From the NCBI GenBank assembly GCA_021161995.1, contig JAGGZO010000073.1:1-37196 (forward strand): a stretch of 37,196 nt of DNA. Direction: 5' to 3'. The stretch comes from Candidatus Aenigmatarchaeota archaeon. GTDB taxonomy: Archaea > Aenigmatarchaeota > Aenigmatarchaeia > CG10238-14 > SpSt-28. Positions 14,382-21,848 of this stretch are shown piece after piece; positions within the stretch are counted from its first letter, which is position 1; every line of letters starts with the position of its first letter. Below the pieces are notes generated by a model. It was not told the origin of the DNA. It did no database searches and saw only the letters and a list, made by a program, of their open reading frames with translations. A program made the translations under genes and the position numbers.

Positions 14382-15054
14382 CTTCCCACCTCTTTCTCAT
14401 CGTTATCGTATCAAGATAAACCCTTTTTCCGTCTTTCAATCCCATCAATCTTCTAGATATCCTTGTTTTAATTTCGATTTTTGACTTTATCAATTTTATT
14501 AGCTCATATGCAACTTTTTTAGATCCTATATACATATCTATACCATCCTTAGTTCTTTCTATTTTCGAAATGAACGACAATGGATCACTTCTATTCCTTT
14601 TCTCTACGTATCTAAAGATTTCATCCATGAGTTCATTATCTGGGTTAAATCTTAGTTGGATTATGGCTTGTCTATACCCACTTAACATCATCTGACAATA
14701 TTGGCATTTGAAAGGTTTTACTCTAATCTTGAATTCTCTTTCGTAAAAAGTTTCATTATCTTTAACCCATTTTACTTTGAGTGTTTCTCCGTTAAACTCA
14801 TAAACCCTCTTGAAATTACTTATTTTTAGTTCTTTGTTATGCCTAACAAAATGACCTATTGCTTCTTCTAATGTTGAAAAAACATGTTTTTTGTTGAATG
14901 AGTACTTTCCACATATTTTACATCTATAAAGCACTATGTAGTTTCTCTTTAGTCTTTCACCAAAAACCTCTTTTACATAACAATCTTTACATAATCCATT
15001 GTAGAATTTTTTCGATTCTTTCCCACATCTTGGGCAAATTTTCTTGAGTGTCAC
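14374..15054 (-). CDS. nmd3: Archaeal NMD3 family protein
   Basis: 226 residues, GTG start at 15054. The N-terminus holds zinc-binding pairs (CPRCG, LCKDC, RCKICG) and a later KCQYCQ, the treble-clef arrangement of NMD3. A basic domain with the family's FRVYEF/VKW and QAIIQLRF follows. In eukaryotes NMD3 exports 60S subunits; the archaeal protein lacks export signals and likely acts in large-subunit assembly or quality control. It is the first gene of the operon; an AT-rich TATA-like TTAAATA stretch about 20-30 bp upstream and no Shine-Dalgarno suggest a leaderless start. Confidence 0.92.
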   Translation of the reverse strand: MTLKKICPRCGKESKKFYNGLCKDCYVKEVFGERLKRNYIVLYRCKICGKYSFNKKHVFSTLEEAIGHFVRHNKELKISNFKRVYEFNGETLKVKWVKDNETFYEREFKIRVKPFKCQYCQMMLSGYRQAIIQLRFNPDNELMDEIFRYVEKRNRSDPLSFISKIERTKDGIDMYIGSKKVAYELIKLIKSKIEIKTRISRRLMGLKDGKRVYLDTITMRKRWEDG

Positions 15055-15277
15055 AATTCAAGAATGTATTTAATTTATTAAACATGTTTGTTGGAATATG
15101 CTTGCTCTATTTTTTCATCAATCTTTTAGGTATATTTCCGTTAACTCTTCTCTTTGAAAAAACCCGGTATAACCATTCACGTGAAGTATTATCTTCAAAG
15201 GCTTGTTTATCTCTGTTATCACAATCGTATCTTACCAAAAAAATAAAAAGAATTTTATACTATCAAATTTTGTAAAC
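15055..15277. other. Intergenic region: nmd3 promoter and tRNA-Thr promoter
   Basis: AT-rich. On the minus strand, TTTAATAAATTAAATAC near 15065-15085 could be the operon promoter. On the plus strand TTTTATAC at 15253-15260 lies about 20 bp before tRNA-Thr. A 75-codon plus-strand frame here has no Shine-Dalgarno or recognisable product, and I do not call it. Confidence 0.4.
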
Positions 15278-15391
15278 GCCCCGGTAGCTCAATGGAAGAG
15301 CGCCCGGCTTGTATGCCGCCTCCTGGTATATTGATACTAAGATGAGAGCAAGGATACCGGGAGGTTGTGGGTTCAACTCCCACCCGGGGCT
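15278..15391 (+). tRNA. tRNA-Thr (TGT) with a 42-nt intron
   Basis: 5' exon 15278-15313 and 3' exon 15356-15391 give a 72-nt tRNA: acceptor GCCCCGG/CCGGGGC, D stem GCTC/GAGC, anticodon stem CCCGG/CCGGG, loop CTTGTAA (anticodon TGT), T arm GTGGG-TTCAACT-CCCAC. The intron (15314-15355) is at the canonical 37/38. Its bulge-helix-bulge is relaxed: a central helix CTTG/CAAG is clear, but the 3' bulge is four bases (GATA) and the inner helix is not evident. An 11-bp helix can instead form between intron 15319-15329 and 15354-15364, across the 3' splice site. The splice points are set by the need to restore the stem and A38. Confidence 0.88.
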
Positions 15392-15426
15392 TTTATATTT
15401 TTGTTCTAGAAGAAAATTCTATTAGA

Positions 15427-15540
15427 GGGGCCGTAATCTAGCCAGGCAGGATGGCGGGCTCCAGAAACGGGTTTTTGGAGCGTGGATAAAAGATGACAGG
15501 GAGAAACCCGTTAACCGGGGTTCAAATCCCCGCGGCCCCA
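15427..15540 (+). tRNA. tRNA-Trp (CCA) with a 41-nt intron
   Basis: 5' exon 15427-15464 and 3' exon 15506-15540: acceptor GGGGCCG/CGGCCCC, discriminator A, D stem ATCT/GGAT, anticodon stem GCGGG/CCCGT, loop CTCCAGA (anticodon CCA), T arm CGGGG-TTCAAAT-CCCCG. The canonical 37/38 intron has good 3-nt bulges AG^A and AA^A around central helix CTCC/GGAG. Two rival pairings are possible: a 10-bp hairpin GCTCCAGAAA with TTTTTGGAGC over the 5' splice site, and AACGGGTTT (15466-15474) with AAACCCGTT (15504-15512) over the 3' site. Archaeal tRNA-Trp introns often carry a C/D guide RNA; here an AAGATGA box C-like element exists, but no CTGA box D. Confidence 0.93.
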
Positions 15541-15604
15541 TTCTCAACAAAAACTTTTTCTTGTTGCCTTGCGAAAAAGCTAGAAATAACCTTGACCTTG
15601 AGAA

Positions 15605-15632
15605 ATCAAAAAAGAATAAAAGAAAAGGCTAC
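15605..15632 (-). terminator. Probable U-tract terminator after alba
   Basis: Just beyond the alba stop the minus strand reads CCTTTTCTTTTATTC and then TTTTTTGATTTC, T-rich runs typical of archaeal termination. Composition-based only. Confidence 0.4.
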
Positions 15633-15636
15633 TGCC

Positions 15637-15930
15637 TTACTTTGTGAGTGTTATGTCGATTGTTGATACGTAAGTCTTTTTACCTTCTACTTCCCTTTCT
15701 TCTGTGTCTATCTTAACTTCCTTTATGGAGACTTCGTTTATGAACCTTCTTCTTACTATCTCTGCTACATCTACAGCCTTACTGATTGCTCTACCCCTTG
15801 CTTTTACATGTACCTCCTTTTGTCCAGCACCGAACTGAGTGATTACTGCTAGTACATAGCTCATTAGCGGCTTTTTACCTACGTATATTACGTTTTCTGC
15901 CTGATTGCTTTCTTCTTTCTTTTCTGCCAT
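15637..15930 (-). CDS. albA: Alba DNA/RNA-binding chromatin protein
   Basis: 97 residues. An acidic/polar 12-residue lead is followed by NVIYVGKKPLMSYVLAVITQF, with the conserved lysine pair that contacts nucleic acid (acetylated in Sulfolobus), then VHVKARGRAISKAVDVAEIVRRRF and a C-terminal beta hairpin. It packages DNA and binds structured RNA. It has its own promoter (TATA-like box at 15967-15975) and a GGTGAT Shine-Dalgarno six bases from the ATG, so unlike several genes here it has a leadered mRNA. Confidence 0.96.
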   Translation of the reverse strand: MAEKKEESNQAENVIYVGKKPLMSYVLAVITQFGAGQKEVHVKARGRAISKAVDVAEIVRRRFINEVSIKEVKIDTEEREVEGKKTYVSTIDITLTK

Positions 15931-15966
15931 GCTATCACCTGTGGCTACATATTTATTAATAGTAAA

Positions 15967-15975
15967 CTTTTAAAG
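15967..15975 (-). promoter_or_regulatory. TATA-like box of alba
   Basis: CTTTTAAAG, about 40 bp before the ATG, predicting a start of transcription near 15945 and a leader of about 15 nt that contains GGTGAT. Confidence 0.45.
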
Positions 15976-16019
15976 CATGAAACAGTTAGTTAAAATGGTT
16001 TAGGGAATAATCATATTTT

Positions 16020-16520
16020 ATGGTATTGCAGCCAAACGAGCTGATATTTTCCATCGTAGTCCCTTTTTTGATATATTATGTATTATTGTTTGGTATTCTT
16101 GAACGAATACGTCTTTTCAACAAGCGTACAAACAGTTTACTTAGTCTGCTAATAGGGATTCTTGGGACATATTCGCTTTATAAGATAGGTTTATCCGGTA
16201 TTCTACCCTCTCTGGCTGCGATATTCATAGTATCAATATTCGGAGCTATTTTCTTTTTTGGGGCAGGTAAAAAATCGCTAGAGTATGCTAATAAGGCAGT
16301 ATCTCAACAAAATTCTCGAGATAAAGATAATTTAAAGCTAGAAATATTGTCTATTTGTTCTAAAATACTCAATGCTATGCAAGAAGGTGATACGAATAAA
16401 GTTACTGAATTGAAACAAGAATTTTTGTCTAAGATGAACTATTTGAGAACAATAGTCTCTCAGCAGGAATACGAAGAATTCAAAAAATCTCTGCCTCAAG
16501 AATGTCAGACTTTAATTTGA
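16020..16520 (+). CDS. Polytopic membrane protein, filament-cluster paralogue 1
   Basis: Unrecognised; 166 residues. Three hydrophobic helices (about residues 8-28, 38-56, 62-84) precede a charged, probably cytoplasmic helical tail with DKDNLKLEILSICSKIL and a KQEFLSKMNYLR coiled segment. The helical part carries the pattern shared with five other proteins here: VVPFLIYYVLLFGILERIRLF, then a polar turn (NKRTNS) and a second helix pair ending near a small-residue GAG. Genes for paralogues 2 and 3 follow after 16 and 26 bases, an evident operon that converges on the secretion ATPase. Likely an inner-membrane component of the filament or secretion machine, by association only. Confidence 0.65.
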   Translation: MVLQPNELIFSIVVPFLIYYVLLFGILERIRLFNKRTNSLLSLLIGILGTYSLYKIGLSGILPSLAAIFIVSIFGAIFFFGAGKKSLEYANKAVSQQNSRDKDNLKLEILSICSKILNAMQEGDTNKVTELKQEFLSKMNYLRTIVSQQEYEEFKKSLPQECQTLI

Positions 16521-16536
16521 AGCGTGAAAATAAATT

Positions 16537-16908
16537 ATGGAGTTTATCGATGTCATAATGTTCGGTTTTAAACCATTCTTGATATCAACAATAATAATTT
16601 ACAGCCTCTTGATCAAAACCAAAATTTTTGGTGGTGATAAAGCAGGCAAGAAAGTAAGTGCGATAATAGCTGTAACTATCTCTATGTATATATTCCTTGG
16701 TTTCTTGGAGAATGCTAGCATGATACTGAAAACGTTTTTGGTATTTCCATTACTAATACTGCTTATATTTGTTGGTTTTGTTGCATACAAAACTCTTGTT
16801 GAGATGAAAATTCATGAACCAAAGAAGAATAGAGAGAAAATTCTACTTTTTGTTGTCGTTTTGTTACTTACGATCTTTCTTTCGTTATACATCTTTACTA
16901 AGCTATAA
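16537..16908 (+). CDS. Polytopic membrane protein, filament-cluster paralogue 2
   Basis: Unrecognised; 123 residues with four helices and little else. The shared pattern is clear: FKPFLISTIIIYSLLIKTKIFGGD, polar turn, VSAIIAVTISMYIFLGF, ILKTFLVFPLL. It is closest by eye to the protein at 21849 (ILSTTIIYALLRKSKIFGD; ATIAITISMMV). An extra C-terminal helix follows a lysine/glutamate-rich loop (HEPKKNREK), suggesting cytoplasmic positive-inside topology. Same operon as its neighbours. Confidence 0.65.
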   Translation: MEFIDVIMFGFKPFLISTIIIYSLLIKTKIFGGDKAGKKVSAIIAVTISMYIFLGFLENASMILKTFLVFPLLILLIFVGFVAYKTLVEMKIHEPKKNREKILLFVVVLLLTIFLSLYIFTKL

Positions 16909-16934
16909 ATATAAGCTTAGACATTTAATTTATT

Positions 16935-17840
16935 ATGAGAGAGGAAATTCTAAAGTTCTATTTACTCGCATTACTACTGGCAATTCCACTTACAAACGCT
17001 GCTAGTGTAGTTCAACTGGGGATGTCCGATACAATCATGAGTGTTATAGTTATTTTGGGCTTTGTTGGTATACTATTGTATCTAGGAGGAGTAATAAAGT
17101 TTTCCGGTGCTGGTTCATGGAAAAACAAAATTCCAACTAGCTTCATTGCATTTGCAATATTTTTGATAATAGTATTCGTTGTTCCAATGTTCGTTAAATA
17201 TCCATCATACATAAGAGTCGACCCAACCTGGCAAAGTTCACCTCTACCGTCTACTGTTGGAAAAATATTTATAATGCTTGGTTTACCAGAGGACTGGATG
17301 TATGTTCCAGCAATAATATATCTGTTTATTATTCCATTTGCAGCTATCTATACTTTGGTGTGGGCGTTTCTCAATGATCTAGGCGTCTTCAAAAATGTTA
17401 GTAACAAGAGGATAAACATAGTATTAGCATTTTTAATTGCTTTTTCGACAATACCACTAGGATACTTCACCAAACTTGTTCATGTGTTATTTGCATTCCT
17501 TGGTGGGTATTCAGTTGCAATGTTTGCTGCTATGATGATAGTCGGCATATTTGGTAAGGGATATGGATATGCTGTAAATGCTTATGCTAAAACAGCAATT
17601 GCAAAACAGTCAGCTAAGATAAAGGTGTTGCACCAGAACGTGAAGAATTTGTTAGCCGAAGTACAAAAAGCAAGAGATGATGGCGCAGCAAGAGCAGTCC
17701 TAATGACACCAGCAGCACAGGCCATGTTAAGAGAATATGGTAACATGACTGGTAGACCGATGGAGATAGAAGCCATACTAGCGAACTTAAATGGTATGAG
17801 TAAAAGTCAAATAATAGATGCATTGAAAAAACTCGTCTAA
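16935..17840 (+). CDS. Polytopic membrane protein with signal peptide, filament-cluster paralogue 3
   Basis: Unrecognised; 301 residues. An N-terminal signal-like helix ends LTNAASVV. Two helices (about 33-52 and 67-86) come next, then an exposed loop (YPSYIRVDPTWQSSPLPS), then the shared pattern: LFIIPFAAIYTLVWAFLNDLGVFKN, polar turn, INIVLAFLIAFSTIPLGYF, and a long glycine-containing helix to residue 215. The C-terminal 85 residues are soluble and helical, beginning with a KQSAKIKVLHQNVKNLLAEVQ coiled segment. The gene converges with the secretion ATPase, the two stops overlapping by four bases. Confidence 0.65.
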   Translation: MREEILKFYLLALLLAIPLTNAASVVQLGMSDTIMSVIVILGFVGILLYLGGVIKFSGAGSWKNKIPTSFIAFAIFLIIVFVVPMFVKYPSYIRVDPTWQSSPLPSTVGKIFIMLGLPEDWMYVPAIIYLFIIPFAAIYTLVWAFLNDLGVFKNVSNKRINIVLAFLIAFSTIPLGYFTKLVHVLFAFLGGYSVAMFAAMMIVGIFGKGYGYAVNAYAKTAIAKQSAKIKVLHQNVKNLLAEVQKARDDGAARAVLMTPAAQAMLREYGNMTGRPMEIEAILANLNGMSKSQIIDALKKLV

Positions 17841-20080
17841 CCCTTCCCTATTCTTTTTCTAAACCATCCATCCCATCTTTTAAATATTTCTTTTGAATCT
17901 AGTGTACCAGTTTCATTTTTAACTTCTTCACTGAAATAATGAAACATGTCATTAGCTTCTACAACATAATCCGCTTCCAAAATTTCCGGCGTGTCATACT
18001 TTTCAGAGTAATCGACCATCGCTTGTTTTATTTTAGCTCTTAGCATGATATTGTCCCAAACAAGATCCCAATTACCATAGAATTCCCTCACCCTCTTTGC
18101 TATTTCGTTTATTACAAAACTTTCTCCATGTATCAAAGTGTCTGCTGGCTGTAGTTCATCTTTTTTCGAATTATAAACTAACAACGGAACAAATGCATTT
18201 TCTTTCAAAGGATCTTTGCTCCAATGTTTTCTTATCTCTGTAACTTCTACAACTCTTTTGAATCTTCTTAGACCATCTGCTGTTTTTAAGTTTGCTGTTA
18301 AAACTATTAGATCAGCTGCTTTGAAACTTGTTGTTGGTACACCTAAATCATTAACAACTCTATCAAAAACGCCATATGCTGATTCACCATGGATAGTTCC
18401 AGCTACCGTATGTGCTAACGCACCTATACGCATAGCCTCGAATAAAGCAAGAGCTTCTTTTGATCTAATTTCTCCTATTATCAAAACAGAGTCTCCAAGC
18501 CTTAGTGCTGTTCTTAACGCTTCTTCTGCCGGTAATTCTGATTCAACTCTTGTTATCACACTTCTAGCTTTCAATCTTGTTATGTTATACCCAAGTTTTC
18601 TGAAATAAGGAACGGGTATTTCAAGTGTATCTTCGATGACAACTATTCTGTATTTTTTCATTATCTCTAGCATCATTGCTGTTAATAAAGAAGTTTTACC
18701 TGAGCCTCTACCACCAGCAATCAATAAAGATCTACCACCATCTACAATAAAACTGAGTAACCCAGCAAATAATGGATTTATCATTTTGTACTTTATGAAC
18801 AATGGCAGTGTCCATGGTTTATCTCTATGTCTTCTGAACGCAAAACCCAAGCCTTCTGGTGATAAACCTTTTGTGATTGCAGCAACTCTTGCTCTACCAC
18901 CTGGAACTATTAGTTCTGTGTCTAATACGGGATTAGCTTCGTCCAAAGGCCTGCCAGAGTATAACCTGAATTTTGTCGCCCAGCCTTCAGCATCCTCTTT
19001 ACTAGGATAAAGATTAGTTTCACATTCTTCAAAATCAGCATGCTGGATAAATATTGGGGTTGAACCAACAGGAGAGTTTATGTAAATATCGGTTATTTTT
19101 TCGTCTGCTAATAATAACTCGAGTAACCCAAAACCAGCTGTGTATCTGACTAAAATGTTTGTTAATTGTTCTATTTTATCTCCTGTTAAGTATATTCCAG
19201 ATTCGCTAGCTATCCTTTCTATTGTTTCCTTTCCGAGTTTGTAGAAAAAATCTCTTGATGCTTCTAAGTCCAAATTCTCTGTTTCTGGTGGTCTGTTTTC
19301 TGCAATAAAAACTCTTGCTCTTTGCAGTATCATATTTTCTTCTTCATTCAAGAAGAATTCTGGTGCTTTGAGATAGTAAACCAGTCTAATCTTTCCAGGT
19401 ACTTTGTAAATCTCAACCTCTATCCCTTTTTGAATCTCATACCTTTCTATTCTTATAGACCCTCTTGGCGGTAAAACAAAGAACTTTGAATCCATGAAAA
19501 CAGGTCTTATAATAGGTCTGAAAATTTTTCTGTATGATGTTCTATCTCCAGGTTTTATCAAATTTATTTCATTGACGAACTCTTGTATTATTTTAGATTT
19601 CTTCAACTCAGATATAATTTTCTCTACATGGTTTTGTAAAAGACTTTTTGTAAGACTATCTTTCTTTTTATCGAGTTCTATTTGCAAAAGAATTCTCATT
19701 CTTTTTGCTTTCTTGAATGCATATATAGGATCCCTTCTTATCAACTTCAATATTTCGGAAAACTTTTCTAGTTTTTGTGATATACTGGCATGATTTCTTA
19801 ATTCTATATCGTTAACTGGCTGATCAACTCTAAACCTTCTTGTTAACCTTTTGTGTATATCTGCGATTTCATATAACAACTTAACTTGATCATAATCGTA
19901 TTCATAGTCTCTACCCTTAGTTATTACGATCGACTCTACAGTTTTAATTTGAGATAATCTGTCTATTATGAACTCCATCATATCCGCAGAATCTTCGATA
20001 GTAAAGAAAGTGACATCCATACCTGAGCAATTTACCAATAATTTATTCTCTGAGATCTCATACGGGAAATTGAAAACCAT
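17837..20080 (-). CDS. FlaI/GspE-type secretion ATPase for a type IV filament system
   Basis: 747 residues, longer than typical FlaI (about 550). Residues 1-300 are a charged, helix-rich N-terminal region. The ATPase core follows: LLLADEKITDIYINSP, Walker A GGRGSGKT (456-463), Asp box VIEDTLEIPVPYF, arginine-rich segment, Walker B LIIGEIRS (533-540), and His box AGTIHGES. The order and motifs are those of archaeal pilus/archaellum and secretion motors (a VirB11-GspE superfamily hexamer). It is flanked by the membrane paralogues on one side and two coiled-coil proteins on the other. The platform protein is encoded 14 kb away (33745). Its promoter shares the 37-bp gap with the divergent coiled-coil gene. 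Confidence 0.92.
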   Translation of the reverse strand: MVFNFPYEISENKLLVNCSGMDVTFFTIEDSADMMEFIIDRLSQIKTVESIVITKGRDYEYDYDQVKLLYEIADIHKRLTRRFRVDQPVNDIELRNHASISQKLEKFSEILKLIRRDPIYAFKKAKRMRILLQIELDKKKDSLTKSLLQNHVEKIISELKKSKIIQEFVNEINLIKPGDRTSYRKIFRPIIRPVFMDSKFFVLPPRGSIRIERYEIQKGIEVEIYKVPGKIRLVYYLKAPEFFLNEEENMILQRARVFIAENRPPETENLDLEASRDFFYKLGKETIERIASESGIYLTGDKIEQLTNILVRYTAGFGLLELLLADEKITDIYINSPVGSTPIFIQHADFEECETNLYPSKEDAEGWATKFRLYSGRPLDEANPVLDTELIVPGGRARVAAITKGLSPEGLGFAFRRHRDKPWTLPLFIKYKMINPLFAGLLSFIVDGGRSLLIAGGRGSGKTSLLTAMMLEIMKKYRIVVIEDTLEIPVPYFRKLGYNITRLKARSVITRVESELPAEEALRTALRLGDSVLIIGEIRSKEALALFEAMRIGALAHTVAGTIHGESAYGVFDRVVNDLGVPTTSFKAADLIVLTANLKTADGLRRFKRVVEVTEIRKHWSKDPLKENAFVPLLVYNSKKDELQPADTLIHGESFVINEIAKRVREFYGNWDLVWDNIMLRAKIKQAMVDYSEKYDTPEILEADYVVEANDMFHYFSEEVKNETGTLDSKEIFKRWDGWFRKRIGKG

Positions 20081-20117
20081 ATAATTTAATATTATTGATT
20101 AACATTAAATTATATTT

Positions 20118-20525
20118 ATGGCGAAACAACAGAGGAGTTCCTCAGATTTATCTAGAATACAACTCTCTATGAATGATTTGTTGAATAGAATAAGAGTTTT
20201 GGAACAGCTAACTGAAAAAATGGATATTTTGATTTCTTCTTTAGAAAAAGAAGTTCGCGATACAGAAAAAAGATTATTGAACAGAATAAACGAAATAGAC
20301 GAATCTATCGAAAAAATGGATTCTCGCTTAAGACAGGTTGAAGTTTCTCTGGATAAACTCAAAAGCGAGGTTGACAAAAAGGCATCTAAGATGGAAGTTA
20401 AAGAACTGAGCTCATTGTTAGAGTTATTCAGTCCCATAAAATCAGTTTTTGTGACCAAGGAGCAAGTCAAAATGATTGTAGAAGAAATTTTGGAAAAGAA
20501 GAAAAAGGTTGAAACGAATATATAA
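20118..20525 (+). CDS. Coiled-coil protein of the filament cluster
   Basis: Unrecognised; 135 residues. A nearly continuous coiled coil covers residues about 10-95 (for example RVLEQLTEKMDILISSLEKE and MDSRLRQVEVSLDKL), with heptad leucines/isoleucines and abundant charges, then a FSPIKSVFVTKEQVKMIVEEIL C-terminal helix pair. No membrane segment. Its divergent partner is the secretion ATPase and the next plus-strand genes are a second coiled-coil protein and two polytopic proteins, so it may be a cytosolic scaffold, comparable in position to archaellum FlaC/D/E, though I see no sequence match to them. Confidence 0.6.
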   Translation: MAKQQRSSSDLSRIQLSMNDLLNRIRVLEQLTEKMDILISSLEKEVRDTEKRLLNRINEIDESIEKMDSRLRQVEVSLDKLKSEVDKKASKMEVKELSSLLELFSPIKSVFVTKEQVKMIVEEILEKKKKVETNI

Positions 20526-20562
20526 TTACCAAAGAAATTAAAGATTATTGGTAAGTGGTAGC

Positions 20563-21264
20563 ATGTTGTTTAGTAAGAAAAAATCCACATCTGTAGGAAA
20601 AGGGTTTGTACCAACAGATAAAGTAAAGGAGCTTTTTTCCAAAGGTTTCTCAGAGGTTGAAATAATAGATATACTAAGGAAAGAGGGTTTTTCTCCAGAA
20701 GAAGTCGACAAAGCATTGACGGAAGCTCTGAAATCAGAGATAAACAAAGTTAAGTTACCAACAAAGAAGGATATAGAAGAATCTGTTAAAGAAGAAGCAA
20801 AACCTTCTCAACCTCTTACTCAACAACCTGATCAGCAGACTCAGCCAGTTCAGCAAGCCACTCAGCAAATCCAACAACCTCAATCGGTCCAACCCGTCAA
20901 TCCAGTACAGCAAGAAGTTGCTGAAGAAGAATACGCATATGTTACACCAGAAGAGTATGTTGAATATCTTATAAGAGAAAAGATGCAAGATTTGAATACA
21001 AGATTAATGGAATTTAACATGAAATATAAGGAGCTAGAAAACAGAATAGCTGATTTGACAGAGAGATTAGATAATTTCTGGAAATCAAGAGAAGATGAAT
21101 ATCAATCAATACTCAGAAGGATAGAAACTTTAAAAGATTCTCTGGATGAAATGAACACAAGAATTGCTACACTAGAAAGAGCATTCAAAGAAACATTTCC
21201 ATCATTGATAGAAGGGATAAAGCTTCTGAGTGAAGTAGTTCAAAAGCTAAAAAAGGAAGCTTAG
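20563..21264 (+). CDS. Adaptor-like protein: UBA-type helical head, Gln/Pro-rich linker, coiled-coil tail
   Basis: Unrecognised; 233 residues from ATG 20563 (an upstream TTG adds five). Three parts: residues about 15-65, a helical head KVKELFSKGFSEVEIIDILR followed by FSPEEVDKAL, reminiscent of UBA/CUE-like or SHOCT-like repeats; about 75-120, a linker made almost only of Gln, Pro, Val and Thr; and about 125-230, a coiled coil (TRLMEFNMKYKELENRIADL, SLDEMNTRIATLERAF). Gln/Pro linkers of this kind are uncommon in archaeal cytosolic proteins. It precedes two polytopic paralogues in the same direction (11 bases to the next gene). Likely a flexible cytosolic connector between the ATPase and membrane parts, by inference. 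Confidence 0.6.
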   Translation: MLFSKKKSTSVGKGFVPTDKVKELFSKGFSEVEIIDILRKEGFSPEEVDKALTEALKSEINKVKLPTKKDIEESVKEEAKPSQPLTQQPDQQTQPVQQATQQIQQPQSVQPVNPVQQEVAEEEYAYVTPEEYVEYLIREKMQDLNTRLMEFNMKYKELENRIADLTERLDNFWKSREDEYQSILRRIETLKDSLDEMNTRIATLERAFKETFPSLIEGIKLLSEVVQKLKKEA

Positions 21265-21275
21265 AATAATTATTT

Positions 21276-21848
21276 ATGAATGTTTTTGAAAACGTAGCGC
21301 AGCAACTCGCTGAAGCGGGATTTTTTACATATTTTTTACCTTTCATAATTTTCACTGCATTCGCTTATGCATTGCTTAAAAGATCGAAAGTATTTGGGGA
21401 TTCTGTTGTATTGAATGGTGTTCTGGCGTTTTCGCTTGGTTTACTTGTTTTTGGGTCACCATTTCTTTTGGGGATCGATTTATCGAGAGCTCTTTCATTG
21501 TTTTTTGTTCAAGCATTTTCTTTTTTGTTAGTATTCTTCATAGGTATACTGATTTCAGCATTATTCTATCCAGACTTGCTTAAAGTACTGGAGGAAACAA
21601 TGAAAAGAAGGACAACAATGTATGCAATGATAGCACTGGGTTTAGCTTTATTCATAATAAGCGGACTTTTTTCCATAACTTATGAACCAGGCAACCAATC
21701 TGTTTCTACTGAAAATGGTGGAGGTTCTGGTTATATAAGTGAACAGAAAAGTAATTTAAGAGGTTTGTATATACTTACCACTGTTTTAATAATTTTTATT
21801 GTGATAATATTAATCGCTGGGTATGTTGCTAAAGGGGGTGGTGCATAA
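21276..21848 (+). CDS. Polytopic membrane protein, filament-cluster paralogue 4
   Basis: Unrecognised; 190 residues. An amphipathic lead (FENVAQQLAEA) runs into the shared pattern GFFTYFLPFIIFTAFAYALL, KRSKVFGD, VLNGVLAFSLGLLVFGSPF and LLGIDLSRALSLF, then two more helices around an exposed loop rich in Gly/Ser/Asn, ending in a helix and VAKGGGA. It abuts the next gene with no gap, and the two are plainly duplicates. Confidence 0.65.
   Translation: MNVFENVAQQLAEAGFFTYFLPFIIFTAFAYALLKRSKVFGDSVVLNGVLAFSLGLLVFGSPFLLGIDLSRALSLFFVQAFSFLLVFFIGILISALFYPDLLKVLEETMKRRTTMYAMIALGLALFIISGLFSITYEPGNQSVSTENGGGSGYISEQKSNLRGLYILTTVLIIFIVIILIAGYVAKGGGA

Noticed and set aside
15048..15275. Plus-strand 75-codon frame with hydrophobic start
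   Set aside because: No Shine-Dalgarno, overlaps the nmd3 start and the promoter regions of nmd3 and tRNA-Thr, and no recognisable features.
15465..15505. Complete C/D box guide RNA in the tRNA-Trp intron
   Set aside because: A box C-like AAGATGA and exon-complementary segments exist, but there is no CTGA box D and the intron is only 41 nt.
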